Shown here piece by piece: positions 7,896-17,050 of a stretch of DNA of 64,000 bases. Both the position numbers and the translations under genes were made by a program. Every line of letters starts with the position of its first letter. The first letter of the stretch is position 1. The notes below the pieces were generated by a model. The model was given only the letters and a program-made list of their open reading frames with translations, was not told the origin of the DNA and ran no database searches. The stretch comes from Oscillospiraceae bacterium. GTDB lineage: Bacteria; Bacillota; Clostridia; Oscillospirales; UBA929. The DNA lies in NCBI GenBank assembly GCA_009777475.1, contig WRLU01000002.1, positions 1 through 64,000 on the forward strand, given 5' to 3'.

Positions 7896-9653
7896 ATGCC
7901 AAATTCGGCTCCTGTTAAGCCCAATACGAGCAAGAAAGCATCATTGCCCAAAAAGCTTGTTAAGCTTCCGGCAAAGCTCAAAAACCCACGCGTGGCACTA
8001 CTGGCCGCCCTTGGCCTGATTGTAGCTGCCGGTGTTGCCCTGTCTTTGATTGCAAATTATTGGGTCAATGGGCATTCCCTCATTTATTCCGAGGTTTATG
8101 CCAACGGAATAAACGTTTCCGGTCTGACTGTTGAGCAGGCAACTGAATTGCTCAACACCGAGCTTATGGAAGACTGGCTTGACCAATCCCTTGGCCTGAC
8201 AATTGATGATAAATCAGTTTCCATTACCGCGGAGGATGCGGGAATAACAGTTGCTGCTGGCAAGATAGCCCAAAAGGCATACGATGTAGGACGGCAGGGG
8301 GGATTTTTTACCCGGCTGAATTATGTAATGTCGGAGACAGGCACGCGGAACGACATTGAAATCGGTAAAGATTTAGTTATAGACAGCGAAAACGTCAACC
8401 GGATTGTTTCAGCCCTTGTAATGTCCGTTAACAAGGAACCCATACAGCATACCTCCAATCTAACCGATACTAGCTTGGAGCTTAAGACAGGCTCTGCCGG
8501 ACGGCATGTAGATCTTGAGGAGGTTTTGAGGCAGGTTGACGAAAAGCTGTCCGTGTTTGACTTTACTCCCATTAAAATTAAATCGGCCAGATTAGATCCT
8601 GACCCGGTACCCCTAAAGGCTTTGCTCAACGAGATTTACATCGCACCCAAAAACGCCCGGTTCGAGCTCGAAAACAACCGCAAATTAGGTAAAATCCACC
8701 CTCATGTTGTCGGAGTAGGTTTTGACATGGACGCGGCAAAAAAAGCACTGAAGAAGGAGAATGCCACTACCTCCATACCCATTGTGGAAACAATTCCTGA
8801 GGTAACTTCAACAGCTTTGGAGGAAAATTTATTCCGCGAAAAGCTCGGTAGCGGATCACAAACCTCCACTGCGACCTCCTCTGCCTCGCGAGCGGGAAAT
8901 ATAAGCCTGGCCTCCAGCCTGATTAACGGAGTTATAGTCCTGCCAGGTGAAAGATTTTCCTTTAACGATGTAGTGGGTCAGCGGACGGTTGCCCGCGGGT
9001 TCAGGGAAGCCGGGGTGTTTTTGGACGGAGTTCCGGACGTTGACATTGGGGGAGGAATCTGCCAGGTGTCAAGTACCCTTTATAACGCTGTGCTTTTAGC
9101 GAATTTGGATATTGTAAGCCGCCAGAACCATTCACTGCCAATAAGCTATCTGCCCCTCGGTTTGGATGCCGCTGTTTCATGGGGCGGGCCTGAGTTTATT
9201 TTCTCCAACAATACTAACTATCCCATTAAAATAAAATCCTCCCATGAAAACAGGAAGCTTTCTATTTCAATAACAGGGACAAACATTCACGGACAGAGCG
9301 TCAGGATGGAGCGCAACGCCTTGGCGGCAAGAAAAGTGCAAACGTTCCGGGTTGTTTTAGATTCTTCCGGAAATATGATCTCGCGTACTCCCGAGGCATT
9401 GAGTACATATAAATCCCCCCCTACCCCCATCCCCAAGCCCACTAAGAAGCCTGACGATCCGGAGGAAGATAACCCTAAGCCTACAGCCAAGCCTAAGAAA
9501 AATACAGGAGCTAAAAAACCCAAGGCAGCATCAAAGCCAAAGCAAAAGCCTAAGCAAAAAAATAAACCTAAGAAGCCTAAGGCAACACCAAAACCAAAAA
9601 ATAAGCCAACCCCCACATCTGCCCCGCCTCCCGCTTCGACTGTTGTTCCGTAA
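7896..9653 (+). CDS. VanW-family membrane-anchored cell-wall protein
   Basis: About 585 residues from the ATG at 7896 (GAGGTG upstream). The N-terminus is basic and followed by one membrane segment (residues ~30-55), then an extracellular region resembling the peptidoglycan-binding-4 module seen with VanW proteins. The VanW domain (residues ~330-470) has the family signature VLPGERFSFNDVVG, IGGGICQVSSTLYN and QNHS. The last ~75 residues are a Lys/Pro repeat tail, probably wall-spanning or charge-binding. VanW-like proteins occur across Gram-positives outside vancomycin clusters; their reaction is not established, and nothing here points to resistance. It heads an operon with tpiA 42 bases downstream. 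Confidence 0.85.
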   Translation: MPNSAPVKPNTSKKASLPKKLVKLPAKLKNPRVALLAALGLIVAAGVALSLIANYWVNGHSLIYSEVYANGINVSGLTVEQATELLNTELMEDWLDQSLGLTIDDKSVSITAEDAGITVAAGKIAQKAYDVGRQGGFFTRLNYVMSETGTRNDIEIGKDLVIDSENVNRIVSALVMSVNKEPIQHTSNLTDTSLELKTGSAGRHVDLEEVLRQVDEKLSVFDFTPIKIKSARLDPDPVPLKALLNEIYIAPKNARFELENNRKLGKIHPHVVGVGFDMDAAKKALKKENATTSIPIVETIPEVTSTALEENLFREKLGSGSQTSTATSSASRAGNISLASSLINGVIVLPGERFSFNDVVGQRTVARGFREAGVFLDGVPDVDIGGGICQVSSTLYNAVLLANLDIVSRQNHSLPISYLPLGLDAAVSWGGPEFIFSNNTNYPIKIKSSHENRKLSISITGTNIHGQSVRMERNALAARKVQTFRVVLDSSGNMISRTPEALSTYKSPPTPIPKPTKKPDDPEEDNPKPTAKPKKNTGAKKPKAASKPKQKPKQKNKPKKPKATPKPKNKPTPTSAPPPASTVVP

Positions 9654-9695
9654 CCGGAATAGTAGATAAAATTAAATTTGAAAGGAAAATACGCT

Positions 9696-10466
9696 ATGAA
9701 CAGGAGATACCGTAAAACCCTAATTGCAGGAAACTGGAAGATGAACAAGCCCCTGACTGAGGCAAGGCCGTTGCTTGACGGAATCAAGCAACGTTGCTCT
9801 AAAGCAAGATGGTGTGAAGTCGTATTGTGTGTACCGTTTGTAAACATACCACTAGCATCGCGCTTGATGAAGGGCTGCCGCATTTCAGTCGGCGCGCAAA
9901 ATATGCACCATGAGGTCAGCGGTGCCTACACCGGGGAGGTCTCTGCCGCCATGATTAAATCGGCAGGAGTGAAGTATGTCATCATCGGTCACTCCGAACG
10001 CCGTCAGTATTGCGGCGAGACAGATGAATTAGTTTCAAAAAAGGTCAGATTGGCATTGGAAAACGATTTACGTCCCATCGTATGTGTGGGCGAGCGGCTG
10101 GAGCAACGCGAGATGGGAATTACTCTTGAGGTGGTAACTCTTCAGGTAAAAGCAGCACTTGACCAAATCCCTGCCGGCCAAGTAAGAAAAATCGTTTTTG
10201 CCTACGAACCCATATGGGCTATCGGCACCGGGCGTACCGCAACTGTCGAACAGGCCTCCGAGGTCTGCAAGGAAATCCGTGCTGTAATACGTAAAAAATA
10301 CGATGCTCGTATTGCACGCAGTGTCACAATACAATACGGCGGCTCAATGAATGCCGACAACGCCAAAGAGCTTTTGGGTCAGCCTGATATAGACGGCGGG
10401 CTGATTGGCGGTGCCTCCCTTGACCCCGATAGCTTTAACGCTATTGTACAGGCGGCTAACCAATGA
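9696..10466 (+). CDS. tpiA: Triosephosphate isomerase
   Basis: Interconverts dihydroxyacetone phosphate and glyceraldehyde 3-phosphate in glycolysis. The start at 9696 gives 256 residues; AAAGGA ends about ten bases upstream. Catalytic landmarks are all present: Lys in NWKMN, His in IIGHSERR, the Glu base in AYEPIWAIGTG, and the phosphate loop YGGSMN. Its stop overlaps the gpmI start (ATGA), coupling the two glycolytic enzymes. gap and pgk, often beside tpiA, are not in the window. Confidence 0.97.
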   Translation: MNRRYRKTLIAGNWKMNKPLTEARPLLDGIKQRCSKARWCEVVLCVPFVNIPLASRLMKGCRISVGAQNMHHEVSGAYTGEVSAAMIKSAGVKYVIIGHSERRQYCGETDELVSKKVRLALENDLRPIVCVGERLEQREMGITLEVVTLQVKAALDQIPAGQVRKIVFAYEPIWAIGTGRTATVEQASEVCKEIRAVIRKKYDARIARSVTIQYGGSMNADNAKELLGQPDIDGGLIGGASLDPDSFNAIVQAANQ

Positions 10467-11980
10467 AAAAAAAACCTTTTGTTCTGGTTATTATGGATGG
10501 CTTTGGCACAGCCGGGTACGGCCCAGGCAATGCCGTTGCCAATGCCCATACCCCTAATTTAGATGCACTATTTGCCAATTGCCCTAACACCTACCTGTCT
10601 GCCTCTGGGCTGGATGTTGGTCTTCCCGAGGGTCAGATGGGAAACAGTGAGGTAGGCCATACAAACATCGGTGCAGGACGGGTAGTCTTTCAGGATTTGC
10701 CCCGGATAACGAAGGATATTCAAGATGGCGGTTTTTTTCAGACCCCAGCCTTTAATTCAGCGATTGACAACTGCATAGAAAAAGGTTCTGCTCTCCACCT
10801 CATGGGGTTGATGAGTTCGGGGGGTGTACACAGCCACAATTCGCACACTTGGGCATTGCTGGAGTTATGCAAGCGCCGCGGTCTTGACAGGGTTTATCTC
10901 CACTGCTTTTTAGACGGACGTGACGTACCGCCCGATTCGGGAAAAGCTTATGTTAAGGAAGCAGTTCAAAAATGTACCGAAATCACAGGCAAGGTAGCCT
11001 CTGTCATGGGACGATATTATGCCATGGATAGAGATAGCCGCTGGGAACGGGTTGAGCGGGCATATAATGCAATGGTCTGCGGTCAGGGGATTAAGAGCAG
11101 CGACCCCATTCAGGCAGTGCAGTCCAGCTATGACAAAGGGGTAACCGATGAATTTGTCGAGCCGGTGGTTTGCGTTGACGATGTGTGCGTCAAGGAAAAC
11201 GACAGTATTATTTTCACCAATTTCCGCCCGGATCGCGCCAGGGAAATCACACGCGCTTTTGTTGACCCGGATTTTTCGGGCTTTAAGCGCGAGAAAGGTT
11301 TTTTCCCTCTCCATTATGTCTGCATGACAGAGTACGATGCCGCAATGCCGGGTGTCTCGGTGGCTTATTTCCCGGGAACAGTAGAAAATATTTTTGGGGA
11401 ATATATCAGCGGCTTGGGGCTGACCCAGCTCCGTATAGCCGAAACAGAAAAATACGCCCATGTAACATTCTTTTTCAACGGCGGCGAGGAAAAGGTATTT
11501 CCCGGCGAGGACCGTGTTTTAATACCGTCCCCTAAGGTCCCGACTTATGATCTCCAGCCGGAGATGAGTGCAGTCGAGGTAACAGATGCTGTTGAGGAAA
11601 AAATTAAAAGCGGTAAATACGATGTTATAGTCTTAAATTACGCCAATTGTGACATGGTTGGTCACACCGGCGTACTGGAAGCGGCAGAGTGTGCCGTTGC
11701 AACAGTGGACAAATGTGTCGGGCGTATTATCGAGGCGATTAGTGCCGCGGGCGGCTGTGCCATTATCACATCCGACCACGGCAATGCCGAGAAAATGCTT
11801 GAAGTTGATGGGTTCTCACCCTTTACAGCACACACAACCAATCCGGTTCCCATGATTTTATTTGGGTTAGAGGAGAAGCTGCGTCCGGGCAGATTGTGTG
11901 ATATTTGCCCTACCATATTGGATTTGATGGGCATTGACAAACCAAATGAGATGACCGGCGAAAGCCTGATTGTTCGGTGA
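10463..11980 (+). CDS. gpmI: 2,3-bisphosphoglycerate-independent phosphoglycerate mutase
   Basis: Manganese-dependent enzyme of 505 residues that converts 3-phosphoglycerate to 2-phosphoglycerate, typical of spore-forming Bacillota. The alkaline-phosphatase-like metal sites are visible: VIMDGFG at the N-terminus, the phosphoserine in MGNSEVGHTNIGAGR, SSGGVHSH, DGRDVPP, the NYANCDMVGHTG segment and TSDHGNAE. The start overlaps the tpiA stop by four bases. No obvious terminator follows; the foldase gene has its own promoter. Confidence 0.97.
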   Translation: MKKKPFVLVIMDGFGTAGYGPGNAVANAHTPNLDALFANCPNTYLSASGLDVGLPEGQMGNSEVGHTNIGAGRVVFQDLPRITKDIQDGGFFQTPAFNSAIDNCIEKGSALHLMGLMSSGGVHSHNSHTWALLELCKRRGLDRVYLHCFLDGRDVPPDSGKAYVKEAVQKCTEITGKVASVMGRYYAMDRDSRWERVERAYNAMVCGQGIKSSDPIQAVQSSYDKGVTDEFVEPVVCVDDVCVKENDSIIFTNFRPDRAREITRAFVDPDFSGFKREKGFFPLHYVCMTEYDAAMPGVSVAYFPGTVENIFGEYISGLGLTQLRIAETEKYAHVTFFFNGGEEKVFPGEDRVLIPSPKVPTYDLQPEMSAVEVTDAVEEKIKSGKYDVIVLNYANCDMVGHTGVLEAAECAVATVDKCVGRIIEAISAAGGCAIITSDHGNAEKMLEVDGFSPFTAHTTNPVPMILFGLEEKLRPGRLCDICPTILDLMGIDKPNEMTGESLIVR

Positions 11981-12072
11981 TAGGACATTGTGTCCCACAG
12001 ATGCTATCTACGGCGCGGACGTTAGGCATGCCCCGCCGCGGTAATTAGTCGTGAAAAATTTACAGCTTACCC

Positions 12073-12101
12073 TTGCATAATATTTTTGCGTATGATATAC
12101 T
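12073..12101 (+). promoter_or_regulatory. Sigma-A promoter of the foldase gene
   Basis: TTGCAT (12073-12078), 17-base spacer, TATACT (12096-12101), about 80 bases before the chosen GTG start. Confidence 0.7.
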
Positions 12102-12180
12102 CGCCAAGTACTTGATGTTGCTCTTGACAGGGGCAACAGGAACATAGGTGTCCGCAAAGGACGCGGGGAGGATGCACAAG

Positions 12181-13815
12181 GTGAACAAAAATAAGGCGGC
12201 GGTTTGCATAATAGCTCTTTCTGCCCTGATATGTTTTCTCGGGGCGAGCAAGAAGGGTACTTTAGAAAGCCTGGCGGTCATGTCCGTCAACGGAAAGGAG
12301 GTTTCGGTAGCTGAGTTTGATTACTATTACTACATGACAGCACAAAATCTTTATTCATATCTGGCTCAAATGGGATTCCCCGAGCTTGAGAGCGTTGACC
12401 TTTACCGCCCCCTTTCCCAGCAGCCGATTCCCGAAAGCCTGATTGAACAGGGAGTAATACCGGAGGATATGGCTCCCGAAATAGGCGGTCGCAGAATGTG
12501 GGCTGACCATTTTTCCCTTTCGGCAAGAGAAAACATTGAGAAGATTTATATATTGGCCAATGAAGCCGAAAAAGCGGGAATGACCCTCAATCAAGAAAAT
12601 CGGCAGACATTAGACAGCATCGTCTCCGATATGAAATCTTCCGCCCAAAGCAATGGGGAGAGTGCCGAAAGCCTTTTGCACAGATTTCTCGGCAGGGGGA
12701 TTTCAGAGAGGGGCTATGTTGAGTATTTAGAACGTCAGCTCGTTGCCGAGCAATTCCAAGGGCAGACTAAAGAGGGCTATAGCTACTCCGACAAGGAGCT
12801 GGAGTCTCGTTACGAGCAGAACAAGGATGATTTTGACTATATTGATTTTTATTACCATGTAATCCCAGGGCAATTGGCCATAGAGGAGGATCCCCAAGGG
12901 GATACCGGGGAGCTGCAGGACTCTTACAGGAAAGAGCAAAAGAAAAAAGCTGAAAAGATGATGGGCAAGATTACTAATGCCGAGGAATTCCCTGCTCTTG
13001 TCTATGAATATGAGCAGAGCGAAAAGAGTGATGAGGATTCTTCCGGCGATCCTGACGACACTGTCTCTGAAACGAAGCAAGAGGCGTTGGAACGGCTCAA
13101 GGGAACAACCTTGAACACCGATACCGTTAAAGGATTACGAGAAGGTCTGGTGCAGCTTCCCCCGGAATGGGAGCAACTCCTTTCGCCTGAACGCAAAAAA
13201 GGAGACACCTTTATTCTTGAAAACGGACCTAATTTCTTTGTAGTACTGTATGACAGGCGTTACCGCAAGGAGGAGACCCCGGTTGATGTTCGTCATATTT
13301 TAATCGGATATGATGAGGGTACAGACAAGCCCTCTAAAGCCGAAAAAAAAGCGGCTCGGGAAAGAGCAGATGATATTTTGAATCAGTGGAAAAACGGTGC
13401 AGCAACCCAGGAGAGCTTTGCGGAGCTGGCCGGGACTCATTCGGCGGATCAAGGGTCTATATCAACCGGAGGTTTGTATGAAGGTATTACAAGCACAAGT
13501 AGCTATGTGGAGCCCTTTCTGAGTTGGAGCTTAGGGTCGCGCAAGCCGGGTGATACCGGGATTGTGGAAACTGAATACGGCTTTCATATCATGTACTTTG
13601 TGGGTAGTGGTAAGCCTGTGTGGAAAACAGAGGTTTCGGAAGCAATGGCAAATGAAGCCTGGGAAAAGTTTTTATCAGACCTCATGGATAAAGCCGAAAT
13701 AGATACGTATGATCGCGGAATGCAACGAACAAAAACCCCGCTCCCTGTACCTGATCCCACCCCTGTTCCTGATGATGCTATGTCCGGGGAACACCAGGAA
13801 ATCCCGCCTGAATAG
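12181..13815 (+). CDS. Membrane-anchored PpiC/PrsA-type peptidyl-prolyl isomerase (foldase)
   Basis: About 544 residues from a GTG at 12181, nine bases after GGGGAGG; an earlier in-frame ATG lies too close to that site. One N-terminal membrane segment (residues ~8-24) has no lipobox, so the protein is anchored by the helix. The middle is a SurA/PrsA-like chaperone region rich in Gln/Glu helices, with an acidic insert; residues ~375-500 form a parvulin domain (VDVRHILIGYDEG, then HSADQGSISTGGLYEG and ETEYGFHIMYF). It should help fold exported proteins outside the membrane. The Pro-rich end overlaps the convergent mrnC gene by 38 bases. Confidence 0.85.
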   Translation: MNKNKAAVCIIALSALICFLGASKKGTLESLAVMSVNGKEVSVAEFDYYYYMTAQNLYSYLAQMGFPELESVDLYRPLSQQPIPESLIEQGVIPEDMAPEIGGRRMWADHFSLSARENIEKIYILANEAEKAGMTLNQENRQTLDSIVSDMKSSAQSNGESAESLLHRFLGRGISERGYVEYLERQLVAEQFQGQTKEGYSYSDKELESRYEQNKDDFDYIDFYYHVIPGQLAIEEDPQGDTGELQDSYRKEQKKKAEKMMGKITNAEEFPALVYEYEQSEKSDEDSSGDPDDTVSETKQEALERLKGTTLNTDTVKGLREGLVQLPPEWEQLLSPERKKGDTFILENGPNFFVVLYDRRYRKEETPVDVRHILIGYDEGTDKPSKAEKKAARERADDILNQWKNGAATQESFAELAGTHSADQGSISTGGLYEGITSTSSYVEPFLSWSLGSRKPGDTGIVETEYGFHIMYFVGSGKPVWKTEVSEAMANEAWEKFLSDLMDKAEIDTYDRGMQRTKTPLPVPDPTPVPDDAMSGEHQEIPPE

Positions 13816-14209
13816 GGGTATTTGCCCAAGCAATTTCTGTTAATTCCCTCAGCCGGTCATATTTGTCAGTTAGATATAAATATCCTATCAAAGCTTCAAA
13901 TGCTGTTGCGGATTGGTATTCTTCCCGAGAGGCTGATTGCGGAACATTTCCGGACTGAGTATTGCGGCCCCGGCGGAAAACAGTATGCTCCTGGTCTGTC
14001 AGCAAGGGCAGGATCGCCTCTGCCGCCTTAGCTTGTGCCTTGGCGTTAACCATCCAGACTCTGGCCTGATGTAGTTTTCCGGCTTGGCTTACCCCTTTGG
14101 TACAGAGATGCACTCTGACCATCAGATCGTACACGCTGTCGCCTACGGAGGCTAACGCCAGCGGACTAAGGCTATCTAGTTGTTTTTTTGTCAATGGTTT
14201 AGTAAGCAT
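13778..14209 (-). CDS. mrnC: Mini-ribonuclease III
   Basis: A 143-residue RNase III-like enzyme without a double-stranded RNA-binding domain, which trims 23S rRNA ends in Gram-positives. The start at 14209 follows a G-run at suitable spacing; the longer frame to 14308 runs through the divergent gene. Catalytic acids appear in GDSVYDLMVR (near residue 20) and in TAFEALIGYLYL (near residue 110). The 3' end overlaps the foldase gene on the other strand, and its start is 42 bases from the divergent glycosyltransferase. Confidence 0.9.
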   Translation of the reverse strand: MLTKPLTKKQLDSLSPLALASVGDSVYDLMVRVHLCTKGVSQAGKLHQARVWMVNAKAQAKAAEAILPLLTDQEHTVFRRGRNTQSGNVPQSASREEYQSATAFEALIGYLYLTDKYDRLRELTEIAWANTPIQAGFPGVPRT

Positions 14210-14251
14210 AGATAGAACCCCCCAGGTATATAAAAGATTAAGGAGACTGCT

Positions 14252-15196
14252 ATGGCTGTGACTTTTTCGGTGATTGTGCCGCTGTATAACGAGCAGGAGG
14301 TTATACATGAATGCTACACACGTCTCAAAGAAGCCTTAGCCCAGGTCAAAGGCGGTTATGAGCTGATTTTTGTCAACGATGGCAGCAGGGATGATACTTG
14401 GCCTATGGCGTGCCGTCTTGCCGAGGGCGACAAGGATCTGCGCCTGATTGGTTTTTCCCGCAATTTCGGTCACCAAACGGCCATAACAGCAGGTATGGAT
14501 GCGGCGCGGGGAAAGGCGGTTGTTGTAATTGATGCCGATTTGCAGGATCCGCCCCGGGTTATCCTGGACATGATTGAAAAGTGGCGTGAAGGCTACCATG
14601 TCGTATACGGTCGCCGGGTTAAAAGAAAGGGGGAAACCCTATTTAAAAAGGCAACTGCCAAGATGTTCTACCGAACTCTAAATCGCCTGACCGATGTGAA
14701 TATCCCCAATGACGTAGGGGATTTCAGGCTGATAGACAGAGCGGTTTGCGATGTGCTGAAAACCCTGCCGGAACGCAATCGATACGTCCGTGGCCTTATC
14801 AGTTGGATAGGCTTCCGTCAAACTGCTGTGGACTATGTACGCGAGGAACGGTTTGCAGGCGAAACTAAGTATCCATTGAAAAAAATGTTTAGGTTCGCCG
14901 CCGATGCCTTAACGTCATTCTCCTATAAACCTCTCAAATTGTCAACTCTTTTTGGCAGCATTATTTCGGCGGGAAGCTTTATATATCTGATTGTGCTGTT
15001 TATACGCTTTTTGATGGGGGATGGTGCATTTGTTCAAGGCTGGATGACACTAGCCGGGCTTATACTTTTCCTTAACGGGATTTTAATGATTATGCTCGGG
15101 ATACAGGGCCAGTATATAGGACGCATTTACGATGAAACTAAGGGCCGCCCAATTTATGTTATAGGGCAAAGGGTTAACTTTGATGAAGAAGAATAG
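14252..15196 (+). CDS. Family 2 glycosyltransferase, polyprenyl-phosphate sugar synthase type
   Basis: A 314-residue protein of the DPM1/GtrB/YkcC kind. The GT-A domain (residues 1-~230) shows VPLYNEQEV, FVNDGSRDDT, the metal-binding DADLQDPP and DVGDFRLIDR; two membrane helices follow (~230-300). Such enzymes move a sugar from a nucleotide donor to undecaprenyl phosphate at the inner membrane face for later transfer to wall or surface glycans. The ATG is preceded by AAGGAG. Sugar identity cannot be read from sequence; no flippase or GtrC partner lies beside it. Confidence 0.9.
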   Translation: MAVTFSVIVPLYNEQEVIHECYTRLKEALAQVKGGYELIFVNDGSRDDTWPMACRLAEGDKDLRLIGFSRNFGHQTAITAGMDAARGKAVVVIDADLQDPPRVILDMIEKWREGYHVVYGRRVKRKGETLFKKATAKMFYRTLNRLTDVNIPNDVGDFRLIDRAVCDVLKTLPERNRYVRGLISWIGFRQTAVDYVREERFAGETKYPLKKMFRFAADALTSFSYKPLKLSTLFGSIISAGSFIYLIVLFIRFLMGDGAFVQGWMTLAGLILFLNGILMIMLGIQGQYIGRIYDETKGRPIYVIGQRVNFDEEE

Positions 15197-15230
15197 TATG
15201 CAATATGATTAAAGAAAGGTTGTTATTTAT

Positions 15231-15734
15231 ATGAAAAAACTGGCGATTATTTTTCTATTATCTCTCTTCCTGCTTCTCCCGGCATGCTATGCATCATTAC
15301 CGGAGCCGATGCAAACCTGGACAGAAAATGGCGATGAATACCCTGACAGAGGTGATATAGAGGAGTTTTATGTCGCCATAACAGGGATTAAGAGGGGCAA
15401 GGATTACCAAGGGAAGCCTGTGGTTATAGTTACATACGAATGGACGAACAAGAGTCCAAATGCTGTCTCATGGGATGCAGCTATTAACGCAAGAGCATAC
15501 CAGGGCGGCATATCGCTTAACGAGGCACTCCTTGAGGAGGACGATGAAATTGAAGAATATAAATATGTAAAGCCCGGAATAACACAAACACTTAAAATAG
15601 CCTATAAAATTAGAAATGATTCCGAAATTGAGGTCGAGGTCGAGGGGTATTACAGTGAGTATGATAAGGTAGCAAAAACATTTGACCTTCCAAGCGGAAC
15701 TGAAAATCTAACGATAAGAAATACGTGGGGCTGA
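15231..15734 (+). CDS. Small lipoprotein with DUF5067-like domain
   Basis: A 167-residue lipoprotein: signal peptide with lipobox LLPAC (Cys near residue 19), then a domain whose layout (YVAITGIKRGKDYQGKPVVIVTYEWTN segment, acidic loop, VKPGITQTL, late beta strands) resembles the DUF5067/DUF4352 immunoglobulin-like family common in Clostridia. The role is unknown; such proteins are thought to be surface sensors or chaperones. It follows the glycosyltransferase by 34 bases and may share its transcript. Confidence 0.75.
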   Translation: MKKLAIIFLLSLFLLLPACYASLPEPMQTWTENGDEYPDRGDIEEFYVAITGIKRGKDYQGKPVVIVTYEWTNKSPNAVSWDAAINARAYQGGISLNEALLEEDDEIEEYKYVKPGITQTLKIAYKIRNDSEIEVEVEGYYSEYDKVAKTFDLPSGTENLTIRNTWG

Positions 15735-15750
15735 CATTGACAGCTTTAAC

Positions 15751-15794
15751 AAGGTGCCGCTTTTATGGGCGGTGCTTTGCTTTTGGTTTTTTTT
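15751..15794 (+). terminator. Probable terminator after the DUF5067 lipoprotein
   Basis: A 10-bp stem (15751-15760 with 15769-15778, including G-U pairs) with an eight-base loop, followed shortly by a T-rich run (15781-15792). Confidence 0.6.
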
Positions 15795-15953
15795 CGTGGC
15801 GGATGTCATAGCGTTAATCATATTGTTAATCCGGTCTTCGTTTGTCCTGTCCTTGAGGAGTGATAGCGTCCCCATAATTGTATGAGCCTATAACATTTAT
15901 TACCATTGGTTCATATAATGACAGTAACATTTCTTTAAGTGAGGGATAACAAT

Positions 15954-16907
15954 ATGAAACATCGCATTTCTTTGGAACCGGCGGCGATTGCGGTCGCGGA
16001 TGCCGCATCGGTGCCGCCACTGATTTTTCAGCTCCCGCCCGAGCAGGGCCGTGAACGCCTAAACACTGCCCAAGACACGCCGGTCTACAAGTACCCTGCT
16101 GGAATCACAACAACGCTGCTAGACGCCGGACGTTGGGGCAATATCTCAGTATATTGCGTCAGACCAGATAACATCACCGACACGCCTAACGTGATCCTTT
16201 ATCTGCACGGCGCAGGATGGGTTTTCGGAAATTTCCACACCCACGAAAAACTCGTCCGCGAGCTGGCTGCGCGTACCAATTCGGTGGCCGTATTTCCCGA
16301 GTACAGCCTTTCGCCCGGGAGCAAGTACCCGGTTGCCATTGAACAGTGCTATGCCCTCTTGTGCGCCCTGCCCGGTTTGGCAGCAAAGATGGGGTGGGGC
16401 ATTGACACCCTGACGGTCGCCGGGGACAGCGTAGGCGGCAACATGGCAACAGTTATGACTATTTTGTCTAAATACCGGGGCGGCCCTAAAATACATAAAC
16501 AGCTATTGTACTATCCTGTGGCTGACGCTTACTTTGACACCCCATCGTACATACAGTTCGCCACAAGCTACTACCTCTACCGTGAAGGAATGATGTGGTT
16601 CTGGGATCAATACACGACCTCCGAAAAGGACCGCAACGAGATCACCGCTTCTCCCCTGCGGGCAACACTGGAGCAGCTGCGCGGTTTGCCGGATGCCATG
16701 GTGATTACCGGTGAGGCTGATGTTTTGCGAGATGAAGGCGAAGCGTACGCCGCAAAGCTCCGGGAGGCCGGTATTGACGTGACCGCTGCCCGAATTGAGG
16801 GTATAATCCATGATTTTGTTATGCTCAACGCCCTTGACCAAACCAACGCCTGCCGTGCCGCTATGGATTTGTCGGTAAATTGGGTAAATCGGAAAAATAA
16901 GCGGTGA
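15954..16907 (+). CDS. HSL-family alpha/beta hydrolase (esterase/lipase)
   Basis: About 317 residues from the ATG at 15954, preceded by GAGGGA at seven bases. It has the hormone-sensitive-lipase layout: oxyanion motif HGAGW (85-89), nucleophile GDSVGGN (Ser 159), the acid in GEADVLRDEGE and His in GIIHDF. It probably cleaves short acyl or acetyl esters in the cytoplasm. A possible -10 (TATAAT, 15914-15919) lies just upstream with no good -35 box. It stands alone after a terminator and converges on the TOTE-type gene. Confidence 0.9.
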   Translation: MKHRISLEPAAIAVADAASVPPLIFQLPPEQGRERLNTAQDTPVYKYPAGITTTLLDAGRWGNISVYCVRPDNITDTPNVILYLHGAGWVFGNFHTHEKLVRELAARTNSVAVFPEYSLSPGSKYPVAIEQCYALLCALPGLAAKMGWGIDTLTVAGDSVGGNMATVMTILSKYRGGPKIHKQLLYYPVADAYFDTPSYIQFATSYYLYREGMMWFWDQYTTSEKDRNEITASPLRATLEQLRGLPDAMVITGEADVLRDEGEAYAAKLREAGIDVTAARIEGIIHDFVMLNALDQTNACRAAMDLSVNWVNRKNKR

Positions 16908-17050
16908 CTTTGATTGATAAAGCCCATGCAAATACGCTTGGCACAAGAATTTTTTGCCGTTACCCGGGAGTCATAGTTGTGTGTTAAGAGTGGTCATTGT
17001 GGGGAGCCTTCTTTGGGATTGTGGGCTTGTTACTTACTTGCTGACAGCTG

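Noticed and set aside
9287..9883. 198-codon open frame antisense to the VanW tail
   Set aside because: It is a by-product of the Lys/Pro repeat codons on the other strand and overlaps the tpiA start.
10910..11461. 183-codon frame antisense to gpmI
   Set aside because: Opposite a strongly conserved enzyme; no start signal.
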